Shown here: positions 8,961 to 18,559 of the stretch, one piece after another
Numbering within the stretch: the stretch's first letter is position 1
Layout: the number at the start of each line of letters is the position of its first letter
NCBI RefSeq assembly: GCF_002368195.1
Contig: NZ_AP018178.1
Span: forward strand, 5,918,145 to 5,982,144
Length of the DNA stretch: 64,000 bases
Direction: 5' to 3'
From: Calothrix sp. NIES-2100
GTDB lineage: Bacteria; Cyanobacteriota; Cyanobacteriia; Cyanobacteriales; Nostocaceae
Made by a program: the position numbers and the translations under genes
The notes under the pieces: generated by a model
What the model saw: the letters and a program-made list of their open reading frames with translations, nothing else
The model's database searches: none
Told to the model about the DNA's origin: nothing

Positions 8961-11900
8961 ATGCCTTCTATATTAGATAATGCTTATATTATTGGTAAAG
9001 ATAACTTTCAATCTTGGAGCCAAGGCTACGGGACAGAAGGTTATTTAAAGGTTTTACCCCATCCTGACATAGTAATTCCTTATAAAGATCCCTATCAAGA
9101 TTGGCAGAAAGGTATCCCTGGCAATTACTTTTCTAGTTGGGGGCCAGAAAAAGAATTAACAGCGACCCTAAAGATGGAAGATTTAGGGCAAGTAGAAATT
9201 CCTGGGTTAGGAATTCTCAAATCAGGAGATGGTAAAATTTCCTGGCTCAACGGTAAAGCAACTCCCTATGAACAGCTAAGAGGCTATAACGGTACAATTC
9301 CCGGACCACTACTGATTACCGAACCTGGGGATACCTTAAATATCAACCTCACAAACAATTTAAAAAATCCTGCCCAAGTCACTAATCTACATACCCACGG
9401 ACTCCATGTCTCAGCGATGGGACATGGAGATAATGTGCTTTCTGTATTGGAATCTGGAGAAACTAAGCCTGTAGATATTAAGATTCCCGACAATCATTTC
9501 ATCGGACTCGACTGGTATCATCCCCATCTGCACGGAGTAACGAATGAACAAGTAGGCTCAGGATTGGGTGGTCTGTTGCTGGTTAACCCCCCAAACGATC
9601 TGCCAGATTTGCAAAAGTGGGATGTGACAAAACGTCCCATGTATTTCATGGCGATTAATACTTTTGGCATCCAGCAACAACTAAGAACAGGAAAAGCAGG
9701 CGATCCTCTCAATCAAGATCCCAATATACCAATTCCTGCGGGTACACCTCTACAAGTATTAGACAAGACGGGAGGGCAAAATGTTTATGAACTATCAGAT
9801 GCCCTTTATCTAGGTTATAACGCCAAACCTGTCTCCTATGACCCCACCCAACCTTTAGGCAATCAGCAACAATTTCGGTCTATATATGGCGGAGATAAGT
9901 TAGGAGAACCTGTAGAAAATGTGATTCACACCGTCAATGGGCAATACAACCCAACGATGGAGCTGAAAACTGGTGAATGGGACTTGTTTTCATTCGCTAA
10001 TATGAGCATCAACTCACCTCATATTTTGCAATTGGTGAAAGATGATGGTGACAAACTAACTCCGCAGAAAGTGATTTTGGCAGGCATTGATGGTGATGCT
10101 TCTGGGATAGTAGAGGATACCAGACGAGAGGTCACAGAATTGCCAATCCTATCTCCTGGATCGCGATTATCTATTCAACATTGGTTTGAAGAGCCAGGTA
10201 CTTATTATTTCCTCTCTAATGGCACCGAAGAATTATTGGGTGATAAAGCCCCAACCTTAATTAAAGGTCATAAAGGATTTGATGATGGTCACTTAATTTG
10301 GGGATCTCAAGTTTTAGCAACCATTAAAGTGACTGGTGAAAAAGTTCCTACTGGTGATTTTCCCCAAGTCTATGACACTCTAACAGAACAAAGTCAGCAG
10401 ATTGACGAACTTGTCCAAGCCGCAAACAACGGTGATTACGATCGGGAGCGGACATTTATTTGGTCTGCGAACCTAGGTAACGCCATCCTAGAAGGTAATT
10501 ATCCGGATCTTACCAAGGTAAACTCATTCGAGGGAACTTATCAGATTAACGGGGAGTACTTTTCTACTACCCCAGGTAAGAGCATGGTTCCACTCACCAT
10601 GCCAATGTTAGGCACAACAGAAATTTGGGACGTAGTTAATGCATCTGGAGTCAGTAATCCCAATCTGGGACAGGCAGATATTCCCTTTACAGAATGGCAT
10701 CCATTCCACATTCACCAGAATGATTTCACTGTCCTAGAAATCAATGGTATCCCCGTCAAAGACATCAAACAAAATTACTTAGAGGGTGTCTTAAGTGATA
10801 CTATTATGCTCCCCCCTACTTACGACCCCGCTAAGCCACCTACGCCAGAAAACCCCTACGGTACAGCAAAACCTAACGGTGTGCCATCAGAAATCAAAAT
10901 GCTGATGGAGTTTAAAGACTTCCCTGGTAGCTATGTGAACCATTGCCACATTCTTTTCCATGAAGATGCCGGAATGATGGCCGTTGTCAGGGTAATTCTC
11001 AATACAAAAGATACTTGGCTAGGTTTGTCAGCAAACAATAATTCTCAGGGATATGTAGAGTTAATCAGGGCTAACAATACTCAACAAAGCATCAACCTCA
11101 GTGCCTATGGAGCAGATTTCAATAAAGGAATAGATGTTGCCATTGCAGATGTTAGTTATAAGCAGGACTTTGACAACCAAAACGTTACTGATAACATTAC
11201 TGATATCATCACAATACAACATTCCTTGGAAAACCCAGGAGAGCAATTTACAGTTAAAGTATTTGATGGCAAGACATTAATTGATCAACAGGAAGGAGGT
11301 AAAAAGGTATTTGGTGGTGGAGATCCAAACCTACTAATTACAAAATTTAATGTCTTTAAAGATATCAACGTAACCCCAGAGCAAATAGCATCAGTAGCAT
11401 CTGGTGACATCAATGGTGATGGCTACGCCGATATAGTTGTTGGTATCGGTGGTGGAGTCAAACCACTGATTGAAGTTTACAGTGGTAAAGATTATCAGCT
11501 AATCAGCCGACTTGACCCATTTCACCACGAAGAGTTCCAGGGTAAAATCAACCTGGCAGTAGGGGATGCAAACGGAGATAACTTTGACGATATCATTGTT
11601 GGTCAGGGACGTGGTGGCAAAGGATTAGTAGAAGTTTACAGTGGCGCATTAATTGATGGTCAGATACGTAAGAGTCAAGAAAATCCTAGTCAAGCAAATC
11701 CTCTAGATCCTCGTGAGACATCACATGAGACTGCACTGTTGACCAAGACTTTTCAACCTTATGGAGAATCTTATACAGGAGAGGTTGAAGTCACATCTGG
11801 CTATGTACTCCAAAGACCTGACATTCCTAATGATTCTCCTGTCCAAACTAATAATGCCAACATTACTACATTAGCTGTAGATCAAGTCCCTGATGGACAC

Positions 11901-12815
11901 AAGCAGCTGAAAGTCTACACCTATCTTGGCGGAGGACATGGACATCAGATGGATTCTGGTGGAGATCACATGGAATCTAATGATGCGCCAGAAATGCGTT
12001 TGGAAAAAGAATTTACTCCTGATGGTAACATTAAAGAACTTGCCGGCACCTTCGCTGATATTCCCGATCACCGGGGTGAACCAGTTTTGTTTGCTCGTCA
12101 ACAAGACGGCAATTATGACTTAATTCACCTCAAGGACAAAAATGAACCAGAATTTTTGAGTGTTGCTGCTACTCCTCCGCCACCACCTTCTCCTGCGCAA
12201 CCAATCTTTGGTAATGCGGGGAATGATATATTCGATGCAGCCGATCCTCAAGGTAAATTTGATGGCGATCACCAAGTTGTCTTTGCAGGTAAAGGTGAAG
12301 ATATAGTAGATGCCACAGTCGGTGTTGGTAAAAATCGCATCTTCGGTGGAAGGGATGGAGATGAACTTTTCGCGAGTACAGGCGATCGCCTATTTGGTGG
12401 CGAAGGCGATGATATACTTGATGCTTCCCTTGGTGGTGGTAAAAACCGTCTCTATGGGGGAGATGGCAATGACGATTTCTACCTTGGTAGTAATGATTAC
12501 CTCTTTGGTGGTGATGGGAATGACCGATTCTTTGTCGTCACTGGTGGTAACAACAAAATCACTGGTGGTAAAGGAATTGACCAATTCTGGATTGCTGATG
12601 GAGACATACCAAATGCAGCTAACATCATCACAGACTTTGGGTTCGGCGAAGATAAAATTGGTATTGCAGGTATAGGTGCATCATCCGTTAACGATCTCAG
12701 CTTCACTCAAGAAGGAAATGACGCATTAATTAGCTTTGACAATCAAAAACTGGCAATTTTACGCGGTATTCAGGCAAATGCCTTGAATACAAATAACAAT
12801 TTTGTGTTTGCTTAA
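8961..12815 (+). CDS. Multicopper oxidase with FG-GAP and RTX C-terminal extension
   Basis: 1284 residues, about twice the length of a normal laccase or bilirubin oxidase. All four copper motifs are present: HTHGLH at 144-149, HPHLH at 187-191, HPFHIH at 580-585 and HCHILFH at 661-667, followed by M672. Type 1 ligands are therefore C662, H667 and M672. Residues about 815-900 hold two FG-GAP calcium-loop repeats (GDINGDGYADIVVG, GDANGDNFDDIIVG). Residues about 1080-1240 hold RTX nonapeptides. The enzyme should oxidise phenols, metals or pigments with O2 at the cell surface; the substrate is unknown. The lack of a Sec signal and the RTX tail point to type I export. The following gene shares the RTX variant, so the two may act in the same outer layer. 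Confidence 0.88.
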   Translation: MPSILDNAYIIGKDNFQSWSQGYGTEGYLKVLPHPDIVIPYKDPYQDWQKGIPGNYFSSWGPEKELTATLKMEDLGQVEIPGLGILKSGDGKISWLNGKATPYEQLRGYNGTIPGPLLITEPGDTLNINLTNNLKNPAQVTNLHTHGLHVSAMGHGDNVLSVLESGETKPVDIKIPDNHFIGLDWYHPHLHGVTNEQVGSGLGGLLLVNPPNDLPDLQKWDVTKRPMYFMAINTFGIQQQLRTGKAGDPLNQDPNIPIPAGTPLQVLDKTGGQNVYELSDALYLGYNAKPVSYDPTQPLGNQQQFRSIYGGDKLGEPVENVIHTVNGQYNPTMELKTGEWDLFSFANMSINSPHILQLVKDDGDKLTPQKVILAGIDGDASGIVEDTRREVTELPILSPGSRLSIQHWFEEPGTYYFLSNGTEELLGDKAPTLIKGHKGFDDGHLIWGSQVLATIKVTGEKVPTGDFPQVYDTLTEQSQQIDELVQAANNGDYDRERTFIWSANLGNAILEGNYPDLTKVNSFEGTYQINGEYFSTTPGKSMVPLTMPMLGTTEIWDVVNASGVSNPNLGQADIPFTEWHPFHIHQNDFTVLEINGIPVKDIKQNYLEGVLSDTIMLPPTYDPAKPPTPENPYGTAKPNGVPSEIKMLMEFKDFPGSYVNHCHILFHEDAGMMAVVRVILNTKDTWLGLSANNNSQGYVELIRANNTQQSINLSAYGADFNKGIDVAIADVSYKQDFDNQNVTDNITDIITIQHSLENPGEQFTVKVFDGKTLIDQQEGGKKVFGGGDPNLLITKFNVFKDINVTPEQIASVASGDINGDGYADIVVGIGGGVKPLIEVYSGKDYQLISRLDPFHHEEFQGKINLAVGDANGDNFDDIIVGQGRGGKGLVEVYSGALIDGQIRKSQENPSQANPLDPRETSHETALLTKTFQPYGESYTGEVEVTSGYVLQRPDIPNDSPVQTNNANITTLAVDQVPDGHKQLKVYTYLGGGHGHQMDSGGDHMESNDAPEMRLEKEFTPDGNIKELAGTFADIPDHRGEPVLFARQQDGNYDLIHLKDKNEPEFLSVAATPPPPPSPAQPIFGNAGNDIFDAADPQGKFDGDHQVVFAGKGEDIVDATVGVGKNRIFGGRDGDELFASTGDRLFGGEGDDILDASLGGGKNRLYGGDGNDDFYLGSNDYLFGGDGNDRFFVVTGGNNKITGGKGIDQFWIADGDIPNAANIITDFGFGEDKIGIAGIGASSVNDLSFTQEGNDALISFDNQKLAILRGIQANALNTNNNFVFA

Positions 12816-12827
12816 ATATAATACAGT

Positions 12828-12866
12828 GGGTGCAGCAATCAACCATTGATTGAAATGTCTGCACCC
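12828..12866 (+). terminator. Hairpin after the multicopper oxidase gene
   Basis: GGGTGCAG (12828-12835) pairs with CTGCACCC (12859-12866), and the loop contains a second pair, CAATCA/TGATTG. It lies 13 bases after the stop codon. No long T run follows, so the terminator call rests on position and stem strength. Confidence 0.6.
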
Positions 12867-13024
12867 CTGGCAAAAAGGTAATGACGAATTATGAACTACT
12901 ATGATGTCCGGCAAATGATCCTGAATACGTCATTGCTTTTGAAAAGAATTGAAAGGAAGCGATCGCATCGTTTTTGGGATTGCTTCCCTACGGTCACAAT
13001 GACGGTTATTTGAACTGAAACAAT

Positions 13025-13087
13025 ATTACGAATTACGAATTACGAATTACGAATTACGAATTACGAATTACGAATTACGAATTACGA
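13025..13087. repeat. Nine perfect tandem copies of ATTACGA
   Basis: Nine uninterrupted copies of the heptamer ATTACGA end 44 bases before the start codon of the next gene. Short tandemly repeated heptamers are well known in Nostoc-type genomes. The array sits directly upstream of the ribosome binding site, so copy number could alter the leader or promoter spacing; that is inference. Confidence 0.95.
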
Positions 13088-13131
13088 ATAGAGCTAATCA
13101 ACCTCACAACTAATACAGGAGATTTACGTAA

Positions 13132-16071
13132 ATGTCTCATGGTACTAATATTACCCCTGGTAATCCTGGTGACAAGACCCATTTGATTACAGACTACAAC
13201 ATAGTCCCCCAGAACAGTGACGAGCGTAAAACTTGGTATGCTTCTAGCGACTTGTACACAAACTTAGCCAGTACTCGCGAAACAGGAGGAACTTTCAACG
13301 CTTTTGATTTCTTCCTACCTGTGGGAGGCGGACCGCCATTACACTACCACACTTGGGAAAACGAAGCTTGGTATGGAATACAAGGAAATCTCACCTTTGG
13401 ACTTGGTAACAAAGCTTCTACAAATCCCCAGAGTCCATTCCCATCTGAGCCAAAATATACTCTCGCTGGTGTACCTGCGGGAATGCTCATCTACGGGCCG
13501 AAATTACTCAGCCACGTATATGGAAACAAGGATTCCACAGATGCGGTAGTCGGGGCAAATAAGGGAGCAAGAACCTTTTCCATCACTGCTCCTGGAGGAT
13601 TAGAACAATTCTTCACCTATGTATCTGAAACTGTACCACCAGGGGACAGAAATAACCCCCTACCAACACCACTACCCCCCCCACCAGAGCAATTTAAAAG
13701 ATTGGTGGAAATCGGTATCCGGGTTGGTGGCGCACCATATTTCGTATTACCACTACCAGACTATAAACCACCGGCTGATTCTTTGGATTATGTAGCAGTC
13801 CTGCCAAAGAATCCGGATCAAGATTTAGTAAACAGAGTTGTCGAGTTGAAAAACCAGGCGCAAGCTAATGGCGAACTCGATCAGTTTAAGATTTGGCAAA
13901 TTGGTGGTGACGGTGATGATGATAAAATTCCATTTCCGGTTCGCCCGACTTTTCAAGGAGATTTTGGCATCCAGTACACTTCGCTTTTAACTCCTGAAGA
14001 AACTGGTGGCGACTTAAAATACAATGAATTTACCCTGAATCCTCAAGGTAATGCTAGTAATTTTCCCACACAAATTGAGAGTGATAAACAGCAAGTTTTC
14101 TATGTCAAAGAAGGAGAACTATCGCTCAAAATCGGGGATGAAGTTAAAGTTGCAAAGAAAGATGAATTTGTTTATATTGCACCAGACAATAAATATTCCA
14201 TCGCCAACGTTGGCAGTACGCCGGTAGATGCGCTAGCAGTCACAATCCTCAAGGAACCACCACCACCAGTTCCTACACCTTCACCATTAACACCTCAAGG
14301 AGCTGTATCGTCTAACCATATTGCATTCCTTGGTGGTGACAATCAGATATTCGATCAACCCAATGAGAGCCGTAATCGGATCTACGGTACAAAGGGAAAT
14401 GATGAAATCTACCTCACTAAAGACGATCGCGCTTTTGGCAAAGATGGAGACGATCTCCTTGATGCTTCCAGTGGTGACGGCGGAAATCGGATCTATGGCG
14501 GCAAGGGAAACGATGAAATTTATGTCAATAAGAGCGATCGCGCCTTCGGTGAAGATGGCAATGACATCCTCGATGCATCTCGAGGTGAAGGTGGTAACCG
14601 TCTTGATGGCGGTAAGGGCAATGATGACCTCATCGCAGGTAGCAATGACGAACTGCATGGCGGACTAGATGACGATCGACTGTTCATCAGCGAAGGCGGT
14701 AACAATGTTCTCTATGGTAACGCCGGCAAAGACCAGTTCTGGATCGTCAATGGTTCAATACCTGCTACAGTTCCCGAAGACAGGCAAAACAATTACCAAC
14801 TCCAACCGCCATTTGCACAAGTAATTCAAGGTGGTTTGCCAAAATTAGAAGACACTCGAAACACGATCGCGGACTTTGAAATAGGTGTTGACAAAATTGG
14901 TATTAGCGGTCTTGACATCTCCTTTGATGATTTAAGGCTACTGCCCGCCTTTGGCGATCTGCAAAGCACCAGTATTATCGCTACTATGGGCGACAAAGAA
15001 ATATCCCTAGCAAATGTTAAAGGCGTGATCTTCGACGAATTGAGTGCCAGTGACTTCGTTTTTGAAGATGGTGGCGATAACGGTGGTGGTAGCAATAACA
15101 ACTATCAAACTTTTACTCCCACTGATGAACTGGCGATCATGAAACTGATGGCCAAGTATGATATAGCCCTTGATGAACAAGATATCCCCACAGCAGTAGC
15201 TGCATACGCCGATGATGCCATTCTCGCCAACCTTGATGGACAGGTGCAAGGTAAAGCAGCTATTCAACAGGTGCATGAATTCTTGTTAGCGCCATACGAT
15301 CCAGTCACCCAACCAAATAGACGTGAACCAGGAAGGCGACATGTTACTAGCAACATCGTCATTGAACCTACTAGTGCTACCACTGCAACTGCTCGGTCTT
15401 ACCTCATGGTTTTCAGTTCAAAGACCGATCTGGAATTTGTCGCCCTAGCTGTGCAGGAAGATAAGTGGGTAAAGGTAAATGGAGAATGGAAAATCCAGGA
15501 GCGCAAAATTATTGACGATGCTGGATTCCGAGACTCAAATCTCCGAGGTGCTACTGGATATGTCGAAAATATCACTACTGATAAAGATGATTTAATCCTC
15601 GGTACTACAGGCGATGATACCTTTAGCGGAAAAGAGGGAAATGATCGGATGTTCGGATTAGCAGGTAACGATAAGTTATCTGGTGATAATGGCAATGACT
15701 TTTTGCAGGGGGATCAAGGTAATGATTCTTTAACTGGTGGTGACGGCAGAGATGTACTCAATGGCGGTTTAGGTGTTGACTATCTCACAGGTGGTGGCGA
15801 TACAATTACAGGATTAGATGATGCAGATATCTTCATTGTCAAATCTTTCAATGATCTTAACACTGACAATCATGATGTAATTCAAGATTTTCAAGTGGGA
15901 ACAGATGTATTAGGTCTAGTAGATGGAATCCAGTTTGGTAGTCTTACTATTAGCCAAAATGCAGCCAACACCGAAATTCGTCTGACAAGTAATAATGAGC
16001 TGTTATCTGTGCTGACGGGTATTACAGCAACTAGCATTACACAGAATAGTTTCATTGATTACGTAGGTTAG
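13132..16071 (+). CDS. Two-cupin protein with RTX repeats and SnoaL-like domain
   Basis: 979 residues. Residues about 56-170 form a cupin with the metal motif HYHTWENE. Residues about 273-376 form a second cupin in which the histidines are absent. A proline-rich linker leads to RTX nonapeptides (about 400-536), a SnoaL/DUF4440-like alpha+beta domain (about 663-800), and a second RTX block (about 820-890) with a C-terminal beta-roll cap. There is no Sec signal; type I export is likely. ACAGGAG stands upstream of the ATG. The metal-binding cupin suggests an enzyme such as a dioxygenase or isomerase acting outside the cell; the substrate is not evident. It shares its RTX variant with the preceding multicopper oxidase. 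Confidence 0.85.
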   Translation: MSHGTNITPGNPGDKTHLITDYNIVPQNSDERKTWYASSDLYTNLASTRETGGTFNAFDFFLPVGGGPPLHYHTWENEAWYGIQGNLTFGLGNKASTNPQSPFPSEPKYTLAGVPAGMLIYGPKLLSHVYGNKDSTDAVVGANKGARTFSITAPGGLEQFFTYVSETVPPGDRNNPLPTPLPPPPEQFKRLVEIGIRVGGAPYFVLPLPDYKPPADSLDYVAVLPKNPDQDLVNRVVELKNQAQANGELDQFKIWQIGGDGDDDKIPFPVRPTFQGDFGIQYTSLLTPEETGGDLKYNEFTLNPQGNASNFPTQIESDKQQVFYVKEGELSLKIGDEVKVAKKDEFVYIAPDNKYSIANVGSTPVDALAVTILKEPPPPVPTPSPLTPQGAVSSNHIAFLGGDNQIFDQPNESRNRIYGTKGNDEIYLTKDDRAFGKDGDDLLDASSGDGGNRIYGGKGNDEIYVNKSDRAFGEDGNDILDASRGEGGNRLDGGKGNDDLIAGSNDELHGGLDDDRLFISEGGNNVLYGNAGKDQFWIVNGSIPATVPEDRQNNYQLQPPFAQVIQGGLPKLEDTRNTIADFEIGVDKIGISGLDISFDDLRLLPAFGDLQSTSIIATMGDKEISLANVKGVIFDELSASDFVFEDGGDNGGGSNNNYQTFTPTDELAIMKLMAKYDIALDEQDIPTAVAAYADDAILANLDGQVQGKAAIQQVHEFLLAPYDPVTQPNRREPGRRHVTSNIVIEPTSATTATARSYLMVFSSKTDLEFVALAVQEDKWVKVNGEWKIQERKIIDDAGFRDSNLRGATGYVENITTDKDDLILGTTGDDTFSGKEGNDRMFGLAGNDKLSGDNGNDFLQGDQGNDSLTGGDGRDVLNGGLGVDYLTGGGDTITGLDDADIFIVKSFNDLNTDNHDVIQDFQVGTDVLGLVDGIQFGSLTISQNAANTEIRLTSNNELLSVLTGITATSITQNSFIDYVG

Positions 16072-16108
16072 CAAGAATTACTAATTCGTAATTTGTAATT
16101 AAACGGCG

Positions 16109-16148
16109 GTAAAACCATCAAAATCCCCAAAAATTTTGATGGTTTTAC
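16109..16148 (+). terminator. 16-bp perfect inverted repeat after the cupin-RTX gene
   Basis: GTAAAACCATCAAAAT (16109-16124) is perfectly complementary to ATTTTGATGGTTTTAC (16133-16148) with an 8-base loop. It lies 38 bases after the stop. No T run follows, so it may work as an RNA 3' end stabiliser as much as a terminator. Confidence 0.7.
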
Positions 16149-16574
16149 ATTGGCTTGAGAGGTTGTTTGAAAAATGGTTCGCTGTGATTTTCAGCATCTA
16201 TTGATCACCCCTCCCCTAGCGCCTTTTTTGAAGCTGGGCTGTTTCCATCTATTATCAGGGGTAATTTGTCAATATCATTGGCGATGTTTTTTTGGTATAG
16301 AAGTGAGAGCGTGATTGCGAAACATAACCCTTGACATTATGAGCCTTTGAGGGAACTAAACATCCCAGCTCCTTGTTAAGGGGGATAATGGGAAATCTAA
16401 AACTTTTTGCTACCAACAAAAAGACTTTTAAAACATCCTCTCCCTCTCCCGGATTTTTTCCAGTATTTTCAGGTGAAGGCCGCTTTCAAAATTTCTTGTG
16501 CAAAAAATTTGAATCTCAAAGGTGTAAAGTATAACATAACTATGTTGATCGCCTGACCCAAATACTGAAAATTC
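16149..16574. other. Spacer upstream of the porin gene
   Basis: About 425 bases with no gene recognised. It contains fragments of the cyanobacterial dispersed-repeat vocabulary (CCCCTCCC, TAAGGGGG). The last 60 bases, which include AAGGTGTAAAGTATAACATAAC at 16519-16540, could hold the porin promoter. Confidence 0.4.
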
Positions 16575-18431
16575 ATGAGAAATTTGAAATTCCTGGGCAA
16601 CCATCGTTCTGTTTACAGGCAGATACTGCTGGCAATCTCAGCCATCCTGGTTTACCAAATACTACCTACTTCCATCCAGGTATTCGCTCAAGAAGTGAAA
16701 ACAGATGGCGAACAGTCCGTTACAGAGCAAAAGACATCAGATGGGCAAGGAATAGACCAATTGTTATTTTTCCCATCCCTACCGACAACTGTTAATTCTA
16801 GCAAAACGCCCTTTCAAGAGCAAAATCATCAGACAATCATTGCTCAAACCTCTCGTGAGTTAAATTCCCCACCATCAGCGGATTCTAGCCTTTTCGAGAC
16901 ATCTAACGAAGATGAGTCAGAAAACGATCCAATGGCTCAAGTCACCAACATTTCTCAGTTGCAGGACGTGCAGCCAACAGACTGGGCCTTTCAAGCTATA
17001 CAATCGTTAGTTGAGCGCTATGGCTGTATTGCTGGTTATCCTAATGGTACCTTCCGTGGCGATCGCGCTTTAAGTCGTTATGAATTTGCCGCAGGTTTAA
17101 ATGCCTGTTTAGACCGGGTTAATGAACTAATTGGCTCAGCTACTCAAGAGCTAGTTACTAAAAAAGATCTAGAAACTTTAAAACGCTTACAAGAAGAGTT
17201 CGCTGCTGAATTAGCAACCCTACGCGGTCGTGTAGATGCCTTAGAAGCACGCACTACGGAATTAGAAGCAAATCAGTTCTCTACAACCACCAAACTGTTT
17301 GCTAATTTAAGAGTGCAAACTAATGCGTATTTTTCCGGCGATGGCGATCCTAAAGCTAATATCCAATACAATCTATTCTTGGGCTTCCTCAGTAGTTTCA
17401 CAGGTCGAGATTTATTGCTGACTGCGATTGGTGTAACCAACACTCAGTTTCCCGATTTAGCCAGTACCAACAATGGCAGAGATGTTGGTTCTACAAGGGA
17501 AGGTTCTAGCGATGCTACTGGTTCCGGAGACACTGGCAACTTCGCCCGCCTCATTGGTTTGGAGTATCAATTTCCCGTTGGCGACAAGTTATTGATAGAC
17601 ATAGTTGCGGCTAATCGCTATCGTTTTAGCCCATTTTTACTATCACAATATGTTCCTTACTATCGGCTGGGTCAAGGCCCTACCAGTGCCTTTGCTGAAG
17701 CACCCCCCATCTATTTAGTCGGGGCTGGATCTGGTGTTTCAGCTAGTTATAAAATTGTAGACTCGACAGTATTAACTTTGACTTACTTAGGAACCTTTGC
17801 CGACCAATCCCAAGCTGGTGGTTGGTTTAATGGAGACTACGTTGCTGCTGCCCAGGTTCACTATAATCCCAATCCTAATTTATTCTTGCAACTTTTATAC
17901 CAACACGGCTACTTTAGTCCAGGTAATTTTGGCTTTAATAATGGTCAAACTTTTCGCGGCAATGGTTTTGTTGGTTCTGCTCTGGCAAACCGCTTTGATG
18001 ATGCTGGTGTTTTATTTAACGAAGCATCTGCGGTTACTACTAATGCTTATCAGGTTGGTGGCTACGTTGCTATTGCTCCGAAAGTGCTAGTCGGTGGTTG
18101 GGCTAACCTGATTAAAGCTAGACTCATCGGTAAAGGTGATGCTGATATATGGACTTACTCAGTGCAAGCTGCCTTTCCTGATTTATTTAGAAAAGGAAAT
18201 CAGGGGGGGTTAATTGTCGGTATGGAGCCTACTTTGACAGGTTTAAGAACCAATCTGCCCCATCCAGAATTCAAAAATGATACCTCATTGCATATCGAAG
18301 CTTATTATCGACATCAGCTTTCTGAGCAAGTCTCAATTAGTCCCTCTCTGATATGGATTACATCGCCTAACCAAGATAATAGCAATGAAGATATTATCAT
18401 TGGTGGTGTCAGAACCAACTTCAATTTTTAG
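16575..18431 (+). CDS. SLH-domain OprB-family outer membrane porin
   Basis: 618 residues with an N-terminal signal peptide (about 1-40), a low-complexity linker, and an S-layer homology domain at about 125-195 (QPTDWAFQAIQSL, GYPNGTFRGDRALSRYEFA). A short coiled coil at about 195-240 (EALEARTTELEANQ type) precedes a C-terminal OprB beta-barrel of about 370 residues. This architecture is typical of cyanobacterial porins, where the SLH and coiled coil bind peptidoglycan-linked polymer. Members have been linked to carbohydrate or iron uptake; the substrate here is not decided. It follows the RTX block on the same strand but is separated by 500 bases. Confidence 0.92.
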   Translation: MRNLKFLGNHRSVYRQILLAISAILVYQILPTSIQVFAQEVKTDGEQSVTEQKTSDGQGIDQLLFFPSLPTTVNSSKTPFQEQNHQTIIAQTSRELNSPPSADSSLFETSNEDESENDPMAQVTNISQLQDVQPTDWAFQAIQSLVERYGCIAGYPNGTFRGDRALSRYEFAAGLNACLDRVNELIGSATQELVTKKDLETLKRLQEEFAAELATLRGRVDALEARTTELEANQFSTTTKLFANLRVQTNAYFSGDGDPKANIQYNLFLGFLSSFTGRDLLLTAIGVTNTQFPDLASTNNGRDVGSTREGSSDATGSGDTGNFARLIGLEYQFPVGDKLLIDIVAANRYRFSPFLLSQYVPYYRLGQGPTSAFAEAPPIYLVGAGSGVSASYKIVDSTVLTLTYLGTFADQSQAGGWFNGDYVAAAQVHYNPNPNLFLQLLYQHGYFSPGNFGFNNGQTFRGNGFVGSALANRFDDAGVLFNEASAVTTNAYQVGGYVAIAPKVLVGGWANLIKARLIGKGDADIWTYSVQAAFPDLFRKGNQGGLIVGMEPTLTGLRTNLPHPEFKNDTSLHIEAYYRHQLSEQVSISPSLIWITSPNQDNSNEDIIIGGVRTNFNF

Positions 18432-18559
18432 CGCTGTTCCTGTAACTGCAAGCTTTTCTGGGATTTTTCGTAGACCAGATGTAAAAAGTTATTAAATTCA
18501 GGGTGATTAAAAAATAGAGTCATGCCAATATCTAGTAAGACGTACACTTAATCAAGCGG

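Noticed and set aside
13025..13087. CRISPR-like array
   Set aside because: The unit is only 7 bases with no spacers; it is a simple tandem repeat.
14287..14658. Minus-strand and other-frame frames inside the RTX genes
   Set aside because: The Gly/Asp-rich nonapeptide repeats create long open shadows in other frames; none has a start context or a known domain.
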